Shown: positions 17,751-28,971 of the stretch, piece after piece
How positions within the stretch are numbered: the first letter of the stretch is position 1
How the letters are laid out: every line of letters begins with the position of its first letter
Assembly (NCBI RefSeq): GCF_014643375.1
Contig: NZ_BMJJ01000011.1
Span: 389-64,388, forward strand
Source: Aureimonas glaciei
GTDB lineage: Bacteria > Pseudomonadota > Alphaproteobacteria > Rhizobiales > Rhizobiaceae
Length of the DNA: 64,000 nt
Direction: 5' to 3'
Program-made: the position numbers and the translations under genes
The notes under the pieces: model-generated
Seen by the model: only the letters and a program-made list of their open reading frames with translations
What the model was told of the DNA's origin: nothing
The model's database searches: none

Positions 17751-19006
17751 GCCTTCGCCTCGGCGCCATCGCCGACGACTATACCGGCGCGTCGGACCTC
17801 GCCAACACGCTGACCCGCAACGGCCTGCGCACCGTCCAGACGATCGGCGTCCCCGCCGACGATCTCGTCCTGCCGGACGTCGATGCCGTCGTGATCGCGC
17901 TGAAGAGCCGTTCCATCCCGGCCGCCGAGGCGGTCGAGAAATCGCTCGCCGCCTGTCGCTGGCTCGAGGCCCGCGGCGCCGGCCACATCCTGTTCAAGGT
18001 CTGCTCGACCTTCGATTCGACCGATGAGGGCAATATCGGCCCGGTGACGGATGCGCTCCGCCAGGCGACCGGCGAAGTCATCGTTCTGGTGACGCCGGCC
18101 TTTCCCGAGACCGGTCGTACGCTCTACCAGGGCAACCTCTTCGTCGCCGGCGTGCCGCTCGCGGAAAGCCCGATGAAGGATCATCCGCTCAATCCGATGC
18201 GTGATTCCGACCTCAGGCGCGTGCTGGCCCGGCAGTCGGAGAAGCCTGTCGGGTTGATCCCGCTCGCCACCGTCGCGGCGGGCGACGGCGCCGTCGGCCA
18301 GCGCCTTGCCGCGCTGGCGGGCGAAGGCTTTGGGGCCGCGATCGCCGACGCCGTGTTCGACGCTGACCTCGAAATCCTCGGCCGCGCGGCCCTGCGCCAG
18401 CGCTTGTCGGTCGGCGCCTCCGGCCTCGGCCTCGGCCTTGCCCGGGCCCTCGCCGACGGCCCGCCGATGTCGGCGGCCGCGCCCTTCGAGGCGCTCGGCG
18501 GCCCCGCCGCCTGCCTCGCCGGCAGCTGCTCGGCCGCCACGCTCCGCCAGATCACGGCCGCCGAAGCCACCATGCCGGTGCTGCGGCTCGATGCCGAGGC
18601 GCTGCTGGCCAAGGGCGGCGCCGTCGAAAAGGCGATCGCCTGGGCCTCGACGCGGCTGGCCGACGGCCCGGTGCTGGTCGCCTCCAGCGCCTCGCCCGAT
18701 GCGGTGGCAGCCCTGCAGGCCCGGCATGGCGGCGCCGTCGTCGGCACCGCGATCGAAGCCGCCTTCGCCGAAATCGCCGCGGGCCTCGTCGCCCTCGGCG
18801 TTCGCCGGCTGGTCGTGGCCGGCGGCGAGACATCGGGCGCGGTCGTCGACCGGCTTGGCCTCTCCGCCTTTGCGCTCGGTCCCGAGATCGCCCCCGGCGT
18901 TCCGGTCCTGCGCAGTCTGGGCGGCACCGACATGCGGCTGGCGCTGAAGTCGGGTAATTTCGGCGGACCGGATTTCTTCCGCGACGCCCTGTCGATGATG
19001 CCATGA
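17747..19006 (+). CDS. otnK: 3-oxo-tetronate kinase OtnK (DUF1537 family)
   Basis: A 419-residue kinase of the DUF1537/four-carbon acid sugar kinase family. The N-terminal domain opens with the hallmark [14 protein letters not shown] (residues 6-19) and contains [15 protein letters not shown]. The C-terminal nucleotide-binding domain carries [12 protein letters not shown] and ends with [10 protein letters not shown], both family signatures. It phosphorylates 3-oxo-tetronate at O4 to give the OtnC substrate. Coupled by ATGA overlaps to otnI upstream and to the SDR downstream. One of the clearest assignments in the locus. Confidence 0.92.
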   Translation: MSLRLGAIADDYTGASDLANTLTRNGLRTVQTIGVPADDLVLPDVDAVVIALKSRSIPAAEAVEKSLAACRWLEARGAGHILFKVCSTFDSTDEGNIGPVTDALRQATGEVIVLVTPAFPETGRTLYQGNLFVAGVPLAESPMKDHPLNPMRDSDLRRVLARQSEKPVGLIPLATVAAGDGAVGQRLAALAGEGFGAAIADAVFDADLEILGRAALRQRLSVGASGLGLGLARALADGPPMSAAAPFEALGGPAACLAGSCSAATLRQITAAEATMPVLRLDAEALLAKGGAVEKAIAWASTRLADGPVLVASSASPDAVAALQARHGGAVVGTAIEAAFAEIAAGLVALGVRRLVVAGGETSGAVVDRLGLSAFALGPEIAPGVPVLRSLGGTDMRLALKSGNFGGPDFFRDALSMMP

Positions 19007-19782
19007 GCGAGGACACCATGAGCGACGTGAACCACGGCCGGATCGGCCTCGTCACCGGCGGCGGCACCGGCGTCGGCAAGGCGATGACCAAGGCCCTGCT
19101 GGCCGCCGGCTGGCGCCTGGTGATCACCGGCCGGCGTGCGGCCGTGCTGGACGCGGCGGTCGAGGAACTCTGCGGCAATGACGGACGTGTCGTCTCCGTC
19201 CCGGCCGACATCGGCGATCCCGCGTCCGTCGCAGCCCTGTTCGACGAGATCCGTGCCCGCTTTGGCCGGCTCGACCTCCTCGTCAACAATGCCGGCAGCA
19301 ACGTGCCGGCGATCCCGCTGGAAGACGTCAGCTTCGAGCAGTGGAACGCCATCGTCGCCGCCAACCTCACCGGCGCCTTCCTGTGCACGCAGGAAGCCTT
19401 CAAGCTGTTCAAGGCGCAGACGCCGCGCGGCGGCCGGATCATCAACAACGGCTCGATTTCGGCGACGACGCCGCGGCCACGCTCGGCGCCCTACACCGCC
19501 ACCAAGCACGCCATCGCGGGCCTCACCAAGGCGACCGCCCTGGACGGCCGTCCCTTCGACATCGCTTGTGGCCAGATCGACATCGGCAATGCCGCGAGCG
19601 AGATGACCTCGGTGATCTCCACGGGCGCGCTGCAGGCCGACGGCTCGACCGCGGCCGAGCCGACCATGGATCCAGCGCATGTCGCGGACGCCGTGGTGTC
19701 GATGGCGGCGCTGCCGCTCGACGTCAATGTTTTGACCATGACCATCATGGCGACGAAAATGCCCTTCGTCGGGCGCGGCTAA
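19003..19782 (+). CDS. SDR-family oxidoreductase in the tetronate operon
   Basis: A 259-residue classical SDR with TGGGTGVG (about 17-24), NNAG (about 92-95), a Ser in [12 protein letters not shown] and YTATK (Tyr-x3-Lys, about 164-168). The start at 19003 overlaps the otnK stop; an in-frame ATG at 19018 is a second option. The C-terminal [13 protein letters not shown] is shared with a group of uncharacterised sugar-acid-linked SDRs. Position suggests oxidation or reduction of a precursor entering the LtnD/OtnI/OtnK/OtnC route, such as a tetrose, tetritol or another stereoisomer. The substrate is not known. Confidence 0.82.
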   Translation: MSEDTMSDVNHGRIGLVTGGGTGVGKAMTKALLAAGWRLVITGRRAAVLDAAVEELCGNDGRVVSVPADIGDPASVAALFDEIRARFGRLDLLVNNAGSNVPAIPLEDVSFEQWNAIVAANLTGAFLCTQEAFKLFKAQTPRGGRIINNGSISATTPRPRSAPYTATKHAIAGLTKATALDGRPFDIACGQIDIGNAASEMTSVISTGALQADGSTAAEPTMDPAHVADAVVSMAALPLDVNVLTMTIMATKMPFVGRG

Positions 19783-19889
19783 GACTTTCGGCGCATAGCG
19801 CCTGATACACCACCCGCCCTAAGACCGGGCGCAGCGGCGAAAAGAGGCGGACAACGCCCCGCGCCAAAAAGAGTTTGGGAGAGAACGAC

Positions 19890-20954
19890 ATGGCCTCGGT
19901 CGACATCATCGACGTCAAGAAGAATTTTGGGGCCCATCCCGTCATCAAGGGCGTGAACGTGCGCATCGAGGACGGCGAATTCGTCATTCTCGTCGGCCCG
20001 TCGGGCTGCGGAAAATCGACGCTCCTGCGCATGCTGGCGGGCCTCGAGCACGTCACCGCGGGCGAGATCAAGATCGGCGACCGCGTGGTCAACGACCTGC
20101 CGCCGAAGGATCGAGACATCGCGATGGTGTTCCAGAACTATGCGCTCTATCCGCATATGACGGTCGCCGAGAACATGGCCTTCTCGCTGAAGCTGAAGAA
20201 TGCGCCGCGCGCCGAGATCGAGACCAAGGTCCGGCCCGCCGCCGAGATCCTCGGCCTCACCGCCTATCTCGACCGTTATCCGCGCCAGCTGTCCGGCGGC
20301 CAGCGCCAGCGCGTGGCCATGGGCCGGGCGATCGTGCGCGACCCGCAGGTTTTTCTGTTCGACGAGCCGCTGTCCAATCTCGACGCCAAGCTGCGCGTCT
20401 CCATGCGCACCGAGATCAAGAACCTGCACCAGCGGCTGACCACCACCACGGTCTACGTCACGCACGACCAGATCGAGGCGATGACCATGGCCGACAAGAT
20501 CGTCGTCATGCAGGACGGCCGCGTCGAGCAGATCGGCGCGCCGCTGGAGCTCTACGACCGGCCGAACAATCTCTTCGTCGCCGGTTTCATCGGCTCGCCG
20601 GCGATGAACATGCTGTCCGGCAAGCTCGACACCAACGACGCCACCCGCTTCATCACCCATGACGGCGTCGTGCTGCCGGTTTCCGGCTCGCGGCCGGAGG
20701 CGCTCGGCCGCCAGCTCGTCTACGGCGCGCGCCCCGAGGCGATCCATCTCGGCGGCGACGTCATGCTGGAGGTCATCGTCATCGAGCCGACCGGCTCGGA
20801 AAGCCAGGTGCTCGGCCGCATCGGCACGACCGACGTCACCTGCGTCTTCCGCGAGCGCGTCACCGTGCGGCCGGGCGAAAAGATCCCGGTCTCGATCGAT
20901 CCGAAGGCCGTGCACCTGTTCGACGCCGCCAGCGGCGAGCGGCTGTCGGCCTGA
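19890..20954 (+). CDS. Sugar ABC transporter ATP-binding protein (UgpC/MsmK type)
   Basis: A 354-residue ATPase of the CUT1 carbohydrate importer class. Walker A GPSGCGKST (about 37-45), Q-loop MVFQNYALYPHMTV, signature LSGGQRQRVAMGRA, Walker B VFLFDEPLSNLDAKLR and the switch His in VTHDQ are all present. A C-terminal TOBE-type regulatory region (about 240-354) includes GARPEAIHL. The ATG at 19890 follows GGGAGAG. It is the first gene of a complete ABC system on the same strand as the tetronate enzymes, 107 bases after the SDR. The cargo is plausibly a sugar acid or polyol feeding the pathway (inference). Confidence 0.9.
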   Translation: MASVDIIDVKKNFGAHPVIKGVNVRIEDGEFVILVGPSGCGKSTLLRMLAGLEHVTAGEIKIGDRVVNDLPPKDRDIAMVFQNYALYPHMTVAENMAFSLKLKNAPRAEIETKVRPAAEILGLTAYLDRYPRQLSGGQRQRVAMGRAIVRDPQVFLFDEPLSNLDAKLRVSMRTEIKNLHQRLTTTTVYVTHDQIEAMTMADKIVVMQDGRVEQIGAPLELYDRPNNLFVAGFIGSPAMNMLSGKLDTNDATRFITHDGVVLPVSGSRPEALGRQLVYGARPEAIHLGGDVMLEVIVIEPTGSESQVLGRIGTTDVTCVFRERVTVRPGEKIPVSIDPKAVHLFDAASGERLSA

Positions 20955-20964
20955 GATTTTTGGC

Positions 20965-20984
20965 CTGGGGCGCCTCGCCCCGGG
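20965..20984 (+). other. Intercistronic hairpin before the binding-protein gene
   Basis: GGGGCG-CCT-CGCCCC (20967-20981) lies between the ATPase gene and the binding-protein gene. Such hairpins often stabilise or separate mRNA segments, allowing higher expression of the binding protein; that role is inferred. The remaining bases to 21089 hold a good GGAGGAGA ribosome site. Confidence 0.4.
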
Positions 20985-21089
20985 CATTCGACCGCGTTAC
21001 GGCCCGCAAGGGCCCAAAATGGCGGCGGCATCCCGGGAAGCCGACCGCGCAACAACAACAATCGTCCCGCACCCCTGGAGGAGACAGTC

Positions 21090-22409
21090 ATGTCCATCAA
21101 CCGCAGAAAACTGCTGACCACCTCGGCCGGCCTTCTGGCCGCCGGCGCCTTCACCGGCCCGTTCGGCCTCGGCCGTGCCTTCGCGCAAGGAGCGGCTCCC
21201 ACCTACACACCCGAGGAAGGCGCGAGCCTGCGCCTGCTGCGCTGGGCGCCTTTCGTGCCGGCGGAAGAGGAAGCCTGGCTCGCCAACACCAAGAAGTTTA
21301 CCGAGGCGACCGGCGTCGAAGTGCGCGTCGACAAGGAGAGCTGGGAGGACGTGCGTCCGAAGGCCGCCGTCGCCGCCAATGTCGGCTCCGGTCCCGACAT
21401 GGTCATGAGCTGGTTCGACGATCCGCAGCAGTACCCGGACAAGCTGGTCGACCTGACCGAGCTCGGCACCTATCTCGGCGAGGCCAATGGCGGCTGGTAC
21501 GAGGGCATCGAGTCCTACGCCAAGCGTGACGGCAAGTTCATCGCCATGCCGCTCTGCGCCATCGGCAATGCCATCGTCTACCGTGACAGCCACATGAAGG
21601 CCGCCGGCTTCTCGGAATTCCCGAAGGATACCGCCGGCTTCCTCGAGCTCTGCAAGGGCCTGCAGGCTAAGGGCACCCCGGCCGGCTTCCCGCACGGCAA
21701 GGCCGTCGGCGACGGCAACAACTACGCCCATTGGCTGCTGTGGAGCCATGGCGGCAAGATGGTCGACGAGAGCGGCGCGGTCACGATCAACAGCCCGGAG
21801 ACGCTGGCCGCGGTCAACTACGCCATCGAGCTCTACAAGACCTTCATCCCCGGCACCGAGAGCTGGCAGGACGTCAACAACAACCGCGCCTTCCTGGCCG
21901 GCCAGGTCTCGCTGACCGCCAATGGCGTGTCGGTCTACTACGCCGCCAAGAAGGATCCGGCGATGAAGGAGATCCTCGACGACATGCGCTCGGTCAACTT
22001 CCCGATCGGCCCGGTCGGCGAGAGCGTCGAGCTGCACCAGACCTCGACCCTGTCGGTCTTCGCCCACACCAAGTTCCCGGAAGCGGCCAAGGCCTACATC
22101 CAGTTCATGTACCAGGCCGACAACATGAACGCCTGGATCCAGGGCGCCAGCGCCTATTGCTGCCAGCCGCTGAAGGCCTTCGCCTCGAACCCGGTCTGGA
22201 CCGCCGACCCGTTCCACGCGCCCTATGCGCGCGCCTCGGAGACCCTGCGCCCGAACGGCTATGCGGGCCCGCTCGGCGCCGCCTCGGCCGGCACCATGGC
22301 CGACTACGTCCTCGTCGACATGTTCGCCGAGGCCGTCACCGGCCAGTCCACGGCCGAGGAGGCGATCACCAACGCCGAACGCCGCGCCAACCGGTATTAC
22401 CGCGTCTAG
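21090..22409 (+). CDS. Extracellular sugar-binding protein, Tat-exported
   Basis: A 439-residue family 1 solute-binding protein. The N-terminus NRRKLLTTSAGLLAAGAF has a twin-arginine motif (RRKLL) followed by a hydrophobic region and an Ala-x-Ala site (GRAFAQ, about 30-35), so export is by Tat rather than Sec, in folded form. The mature protein has the two-lobe features of CUT1 binding proteins, such as the PDMVMSWFDDPQQ hinge region and a C-terminal GQSTAEEAITNAERRANRYYR helix. A strong GGAGGAGA site precedes the ATG. It works with the two permeases downstream; the ligand is unknown. Confidence 0.9.
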   Translation: MSINRRKLLTTSAGLLAAGAFTGPFGLGRAFAQGAAPTYTPEEGASLRLLRWAPFVPAEEEAWLANTKKFTEATGVEVRVDKESWEDVRPKAAVAANVGSGPDMVMSWFDDPQQYPDKLVDLTELGTYLGEANGGWYEGIESYAKRDGKFIAMPLCAIGNAIVYRDSHMKAAGFSEFPKDTAGFLELCKGLQAKGTPAGFPHGKAVGDGNNYAHWLLWSHGGKMVDESGAVTINSPETLAAVNYAIELYKTFIPGTESWQDVNNNRAFLAGQVSLTANGVSVYYAAKKDPAMKEILDDMRSVNFPIGPVGESVELHQTSTLSVFAHTKFPEAAKAYIQFMYQADNMNAWIQGASAYCCQPLKAFASNPVWTADPFHAPYARASETLRPNGYAGPLGAASAGTMADYVLVDMFAEAVTGQSTAEEAITNAERRANRYYRV

Positions 22410-22432
22410 GCGTCTAACAGCATGGCGCCATT

Positions 22433-22552
22433 CTTCTCCCACCGGGGAGAAGGTGGACGTCGCGAAGCGACGGACGGATGAGGGGGCCAACGCCTGACGG
22501 TGTTCCCCTCATCCCGCTGCCGCGACCTTCTCCCCAGAGGGGAGAAGAACCA
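22433..22552. repeat. Mosaic intergenic repeat copy C
   Basis: Between the binding-protein and first permease genes lie TTCTCCCACCGGGGAGAA, then GGTGGACGTCGCGAAGCGAC, GGATGAGGGG, and an inverted return CCCCTCATCCCGCTGCCGCG with CTTCTCCCCAGAGGGGAGAA. The arms differ from copies B, D and E (no CCTGCCGG block) but share the CTCCCC/GGGGAG hairpin. The insertion sits inside a transporter operon. Confidence 0.65.
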
Positions 22553-22625
22553 GACACGGACGACGACAAGGCAGCGTCGACTGCAGTTGGACGCCGCACA
22601 TCCTCCGGGACAAGGAACAGGACCG

Positions 22626-23570
22626 ATGTCCACCACCACGATCAAACCGGCAGAGCCTGAGAAGGCGTCCGCCTTCGAACGCCTGGCGCAGAGCCGCAAC
22701 GGGCTCGGTTTCCTGTTCATGCTGCCGGCGGCGCTGTTCCTCCTGGTCTTCCTGACCTATCCGCTCGGCCTCGGCGTCTGGCTCGGCTTCACCGATGCCA
22801 AGATCGGCCGGCCCGGCATCTTCATCGGCCTCGAGAACTACGCCTTCCTGATGGGCGACCGGATTTTCTGGCTCTCGGTGTTCAACACCGTGCTCTACAC
22901 CACCGTCGCCTCGGTGCTGAAGTTCGCGCTCGGTCTCTGGCTGGCGCTGATCCTCAACGAGCACCTGCCCTACAAATCCTTCTTCCGCGCCATCATCCTC
23001 CTGCCCTGGGTGGTGCCAACCGTGCTCTCGGCGCTGGCCTTCTGGTGGATGTTCGACGCGCAGTTCTCGATCATCTCCTGGATCCTGATGGAGGTCGGGC
23101 TGATCTCCGCGCCGATCAACTTCCTCGGCGACCCGACGAACGCCCGGGCTTCGGTCATCGCCGCCAATGTCTGGCGCGGCATTCCCTTCGTCGCGATCTC
23201 GCTCCTGGCCGGCCTGCAGACCATTCCGGCCTCGCTTCACGAGGCCGCGGCGCTCGACGGCGCGACGTCCTGGCAGCGGTTTCGCAATGTCACGCTGCCG
23301 CTGCTGACGCCGATCATCGCCGTGGTGATGACCTTCTCGGTGCTCTTCACCTTCACCGACTTCCAGCTGATCTACGTCCTCACCAAGGGCGGCCCTGTCA
23401 ACGCCACCCACCTCATGGCCACGCTCTCCTTCCAGCGCGGCATCTCCGGCGGCCAGCTCGGCGAGGGCGCCGCGATCGCCGTCGCGATGATCCCGTTCCT
23501 CCTCGCCGCGATCCTGTTCAGCTTCTTCGGCCTGCAGCGCCGCAAGTGGCAGCAGGGCGGATCGGACTAA
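22626..23570 (+). CDS. Sugar ABC transporter permease (MalF type)
   Basis: A 314-residue inner-membrane protein with six predicted helices, the first at about 28-50 (LGFLFMLPAALFLLVFLTYP). The cytoplasmic EAA loop that docks the ATPase is EAAALDGATSWQRFRNVTLP (about 215-234). The ATG at 22626 lies past the repeat and is preceded by AAGGAACAGG; a frame extension back to 22500 runs through the mosaic repeat and is rejected. Paired with the second permease ten bases downstream. Confidence 0.9.
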   Translation: MSTTTIKPAEPEKASAFERLAQSRNGLGFLFMLPAALFLLVFLTYPLGLGVWLGFTDAKIGRPGIFIGLENYAFLMGDRIFWLSVFNTVLYTTVASVLKFALGLWLALILNEHLPYKSFFRAIILLPWVVPTVLSALAFWWMFDAQFSIISWILMEVGLISAPINFLGDPTNARASVIAANVWRGIPFVAISLLAGLQTIPASLHEAAALDGATSWQRFRNVTLPLLTPIIAVVMTFSVLFTFTDFQLIYVLTKGGPVNATHLMATLSFQRGISGGQLGEGAAIAVAMIPFLLAAILFSFFGLQRRKWQQGGSD

Positions 23571-23580
23571 GGAAAAGACA

Positions 23581-24477
23581 ATGAGCCAGACCCATCCCGA
23601 AGCCGGCCACCTCACCGACGACGTCGTCGGCATGTCGCAGTACAACACGCTGCCGCGGCGCATCCTCGTCATCTACCTGCCGCTGGCGATGTTCTGCTTC
23701 GTCCTGCTGTTCCCGTTCTACTGGATGGCGATCACGGCGGTGAAGCCGAACGACCAGCTGACGAACTACACGGAATACAGCCCGTTCTGGGTGGTCAGGC
23801 CGACGCTCGACCACATCAAGTATCTCCTGTTCGAGACCTCCTATCCCGGCTGGCTGTGGAACACGACGCTGGTTGCCGTCTGCTCGACGGTGATCGCGCT
23901 CGCCGCTTCCGTCTTCGCCGCCTATTCCATCGAGCGGGTGCGCTTCACCGGCGCGCGCGTCGCCGGCCTCCTCGTCTTCCTCGCCTATCTGATCCCGCCC
24001 TCGATCCTCTTCATCCCGCTCGCCTTCATCGTCTTCCAGGTCGGCATCTTCGATTCCAAGCTGGCGCTGATCCTGACCTATCCGACCTTCCTCATCCCCT
24101 TCTGCACCTGGCTGCTGATGGGCTATTTCCGCTCCATCCCCTTCGAGCTCGAGGAGAGCGCGCTCGTCGACGGCGCGACGCGCTGGCAGATCCTGACGAA
24201 AGTGGTCCTGCCGCTCGCCGTCCCCGGCCTCATCTCCGCCGGCATCTTTGCCTTCACGCTGGCCTGGAACGAGTTCATCTACGCCCTCACCTTCATCCAG
24301 TCCTCCGAGAACAAGACGCTGCCAGTCGGCGTGCTGACGGAACTCGTGCGCGGCGACGTCTACGAATGGGGCTCGCTGATGGCCGGCGCGCTGCTCGGCT
24401 CGCTGCCGGTCGTGATTTTGTATTCGTTCTTCGTCGATTATTACGTGTCGTCGATGACGGGCGCGGTGAAGGAGTAG
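23581..24477 (+). CDS. Sugar ABC transporter permease (MalG type)
   Basis: A 298-residue permease with six membrane segments. The first (about 25-47) precedes a periplasmic stretch with NYTEYSPFWVVRP. The EAA motif is EESALVDGATRWQILTKVVLP (about 198-218). The C-terminus is typical of MalG-like partners (GSLPVVILYSFFVDYYVSSM). Starts ten bases after the first permease and closes the operon. Confidence 0.9.
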   Translation: MSQTHPEAGHLTDDVVGMSQYNTLPRRILVIYLPLAMFCFVLLFPFYWMAITAVKPNDQLTNYTEYSPFWVVRPTLDHIKYLLFETSYPGWLWNTTLVAVCSTVIALAASVFAAYSIERVRFTGARVAGLLVFLAYLIPPSILFIPLAFIVFQVGIFDSKLALILTYPTFLIPFCTWLLMGYFRSIPFELEESALVDGATRWQILTKVVLPLAVPGLISAGIFAFTLAWNEFIYALTFIQSSENKTLPVGVLTELVRGDVYEWGSLMAGALLGSLPVVILYSFFVDYYVSSMTGAVKE

Positions 24478-24568
24478 GCGGCGGCGCTCCTGCTAGCGGC
24501 GGGGTCGCTTCCGCCGCAAGGTGGCTGCCAGCGGCTGAGCTAGTGTGTCCGCACGAGACCCGAGCCTC

Positions 24569-24702
24569 GTCATCCCGGCCTTGAGCCGGGATCCATGCCA
24601 AACCGTTGAACAAGTGGGGTAAGGGTGGACATTCCCGTCATCCTGATCCGGACCGAAGCGGAACCGCAGAGGCATGGATCCCGGCTCAAGGCCGGGATGA
24701 CG
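24569..24702. repeat. Inverted pair of GTCATCCCGG...GATCCATGCC units
   Basis: Unit 1 (24569-24599) reads GTCATCCCGGCCTTGAGCCG then GGATCCATGCC. Unit 2 (24671-24702) is its exact reverse complement over most of the length, with GGCTCAAGGCC between. The spacer has a further partial unit (GTCATCCTGATCCGGACCG from 24637). The pair matches the 2759-2894 element in layout. The rest of 24478-24889 shows no gene or other signal. Confidence 0.8.
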
Positions 24703-24889
24703 ACGCGGATGGAGAGCCTCGCTGGATGTCACGCGCGGTATCGGGACCTACCAGGCTTCGGCCACACCACCGACGACCCAATGACTTCCGGGCCGGCCAA
24801 ATACAGCCGTTGACTTCAGAGTATCCCTGCACCGTCCTTGCAGCGCGTGCGCCCCGTGATGAGCCGGTTCACTCTCCGGCGGCCCGTCC

Positions 24890-25780
24890 TTAAATCTCCC
24901 CGCCCAGGAGCGCCTTCGCCCGCGCCTTGCGGTTCTCCCGCCACCAGATGTACAGCCCGCTGCCGATGAGCACCGCCGTGCCGAGCACCGTCGTCAGCCG
25001 GAGGTGGTCGCCGAAATAGAGGACGCTTAGCGCCGTCGAGGCCAGCACCTGGCTGTAGAGGAAGGGCGAGAGCAGCGAGGCGGGGGCGTGGCGGAAGGCG
25101 CTGACGAGGCTGAAATGGCCGATCGAGCCGACGAGGCCGATCAGCACCATCAGGCCGAAGGTCGGCAGGGAGGGCGTCTCCCAGACCGGAATGACGAAGA
25201 AGGTGAGGATCACCGTGCCGACCGCGGTGGTGTTGAACTGCGTCGCCGGGGCTTCGTCCTGGCCGGCGAGCTGGCGCGTCAGGAGCATGTAGAGCGCGTT
25301 GGCGAGGGCGGCGGCGAGCGGCAGCAGCAGATAGGGATCGGTCCCCGAGGCGCCCGGCCGCACGATCAGCATCACCCCGCAGAAGCCGGCGACCACGGCG
25401 GCGATGCGGTGGACGCCGATCTTCTCCTTCAGAAAGATCACCGACAGGATGGTGATGATGATCGGCGAGAAGAACATCACCGAGGTCGCGTCGGCGAGCG
25501 GAACGTGCACCAGGCCAAAATACATCAGCAGCGTCGCCGTCAGCAGCATGCCACCGCGAACGAACTGCAGCACCGGCCGCTTCGTGCGCAGGAAGGCGGT
25601 GCCGCTGCTGCGATAGAGATAGCCCGTCATCAGCAGCGTCTGGAAGAAATAGCGCCCCCAGACGATCTCCAGCACCGGCAGGACCGTGGTGAGATGTTTG
25701 CCGATGCTGTCCATGACCGAGAAGACCATGCCGGCAAAGACCGTCACGAGGATGCCGGTCAGAAGTTTGCTGCTGTTCAC
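24890..25780 (-). CDS. EamA/DMT-family transporter
   Basis: A 296-residue inner-membrane protein with ten hydrophobic segments arranged as two EamA repeats (about 5-135 and 145-280). The first repeat ends with FFSPIIITILSVIFLKEKIG, the characteristic end-of-repeat motif; the second ends in LRLTTVLGTAVLIGSGLYIWWRE. These drug/metabolite exporters carry small molecules, and the substrate cannot be told. It is co-directional with the amide operon but 241 bases downstream of its last gene, so it may be separately transcribed. That 241-base gap (25781-26021) shows no gene. Confidence 0.85.
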   Translation of the reverse strand: MNSSKLLTGILVTVFAGMVFSVMDSIGKHLTTVLPVLEIVWGRYFFQTLLMTGYLYRSSGTAFLRTKRPVLQFVRGGMLLTATLLMYFGLVHVPLADATSVMFFSPIIITILSVIFLKEKIGVHRIAAVVAGFCGVMLIVRPGASGTDPYLLLPLAAALANALYMLLTRQLAGQDEAPATQFNTTAVGTVILTFFVIPVWETPSLPTFGLMVLIGLVGSIGHFSLVSAFRHAPASLLSPFLYSQVLASTALSVLYFGDHLRLTTVLGTAVLIGSGLYIWWRENRKARAKALLGGEI

Positions 25781-26021
25781 GGGGAAGGCCTGATGCTGGC
25801 GGAAGGTGAGTCGATGCTAAGCCCTGCGACCTTATCCCCCTGACCCCGCAAGTGCGACCGTCTCTGCGTCCTATCCCTGCCCCCGCGACCGGAAAGGCGC
25901 GTGCAGCAAGTCCGCACCGCCCCGCCTGCCGCCGCGCGGGCCGCGCCGGGCTTCTCCAGATATTTCCCCAGCCGTCGCCCGCCGGGTATCGAACCCGCTT
26001 TCCGCCGGCGCGTTGCCGGCC

Positions 26022-27818
<1,797 letters not shown>

Positions 27819-27840
27819 GGCAGGCGTGGGCGCGAGGCGC

Positions 27841-27994
27841 CCCCCTCTGTCCTGCCGGACATCTCCCCCTCAAGGGGGGAGATCGGCCAAGCGCCGGACG
27901 TGGTTGTGCCTTTTCGCCGTCTCAGAAAACGCGCTCCCGCGCCGCCCCCGATCTCCCCCCTTGAGGGGGAGATGCCCGGCAGGGCAGAGGGGGG
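27841..27994. repeat. Mosaic intergenic repeat copy D (two inverted arms)
   Basis: Arm 1 (27841-27889) has CCTGCCGGACATCTCCCCCT then CAAGGGGGGAGATCGG. Arm 2 (27949-27994) is the reverse complement, CGATCTCCCCCCTTGAGGGG then GATGCCCGGCAGGGCAGAGG. It lies between the amidase and the ATPase genes of one operon, so it is probably transcribed and could form a long stem separating the ATPase message. Confidence 0.8.
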
Positions 27995-28026
27995 TACGGC
28001 GCCGCGACCCAGGGCAAGACCAGCCC

Positions 28027-28971
28027 TCATTCGAAGACGCAACGCGGGAAGTAGAACGACACCACCCAGTTCGGCATGTCGACGATTTCGGAAATCCGCA
28101 AGTCGCCGCAGGTCGAGACGAGCATGTAGGCGTCGATCGGGTTCAGGTTGTAGCGGGCGGAGAGAAGCTCGACCATGTCGGCGACGGCGTGCTTCGCCCC
28201 CTCCATCAGGTCGGCGCCGACGCCCGTCGTCACTTCGTAGCCCTTGGCGTCGAGATGGCGCGTCACCGGCCCGGCGGTGGTGAAGCGCGGCATTTTCAGG
28301 TTCGCGCCCTTCACGAGGTCGAGCGTCAGAACCGTGTTCATCCGGCTTTCGATCGCCGTGCCGCAGACCTCGCCGTCGCCCTGCGCGGCATGGGTGTCGC
28401 CGACCGAGAACAGCGCGCCCGCGACTTCCACCGGCAGGTACAGCACCGTGCCGGCGGAGAGATCGCGGATGTCGAGATTGCCGCCGACCCGGCGCGGCGG
28501 CACGACGGAGTGCAGGCCCTTATCGGCCGGCGCATTGCCGATGGTGCCGGCGAAGGGTTTCAGCGGCACGCGGCCATGGGTGCCGAAGGCGGCCGGTTCC
28601 ATCGTCGCGGTGTCGTAGTGCCAGAGCGTCAGCGCCGGCTTCTTGAAATCGTCGGCGAGGAGACCGAAGCCCGGAATGTTCGCCGTCCAGCCAAAACCCG
28701 AGGGCTTGAAGGCCTCGATCGTCACCTTCAGCGCATCGCCGGGCTCGGCCCCCTCGACGAAGATCGGGCCCGAGACCGGGTTGATCCGGCTGAAATCCAG
28801 CGTCGCGACGTCGGCGACGGTGGAGTCCGGCGTCAGCTGGCCGGCCGAGGAATCATGGCACTCGAACTCGATGGTCGAGCCGGGGGCGACGCGCGCCGCC
28901 GGCTCGATCGAATTGTCCCAGCCGAAATGGTGCTGGCGGCCGTGGATCGTATAGTCGCAGTTACTGCACAT
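28027..28971 (-). CDS. Acetamidase/formamidase family protein
   Basis: A 314-residue enzyme of the FmdA/AmdA family, which hydrolyses short amides to the acid and ammonia. Family stretches visible are HHFGWDNSIEPAARVAPGST (about 14-33), GDALKVTIEAF and GFGLLADDF. The metal/active-site GDTHAAQGDGEVCGTAIE lies at about 190-207. It is shorter than methylotroph FmdA (about 400) but normal for the short acetamidase/formamidase branch. Its start overlaps the upstream binding-protein gene by 11 bases. Together with AmiC- and AmiR-like regulators at the head of the same operon, an amide substrate imported by the Dpp-type transporter is strongly suggested. Confidence 0.9.
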   Translation of the reverse strand: MCSNCDYTIHGRQHHFGWDNSIEPAARVAPGSTIEFECHDSSAGQLTPDSTVADVATLDFSRINPVSGPIFVEGAEPGDALKVTIEAFKPSGFGWTANIPGFGLLADDFKKPALTLWHYDTATMEPAAFGTHGRVPLKPFAGTIGNAPADKGLHSVVPPRRVGGNLDIRDLSAGTVLYLPVEVAGALFSVGDTHAAQGDGEVCGTAIESRMNTVLTLDLVKGANLKMPRFTTAGPVTRHLDAKGYEVTTGVGADLMEGAKHAVADMVELLSARYNLNPIDAYMLVSTCGDLRISEIVDMPNWVVSFYFPRCVFE

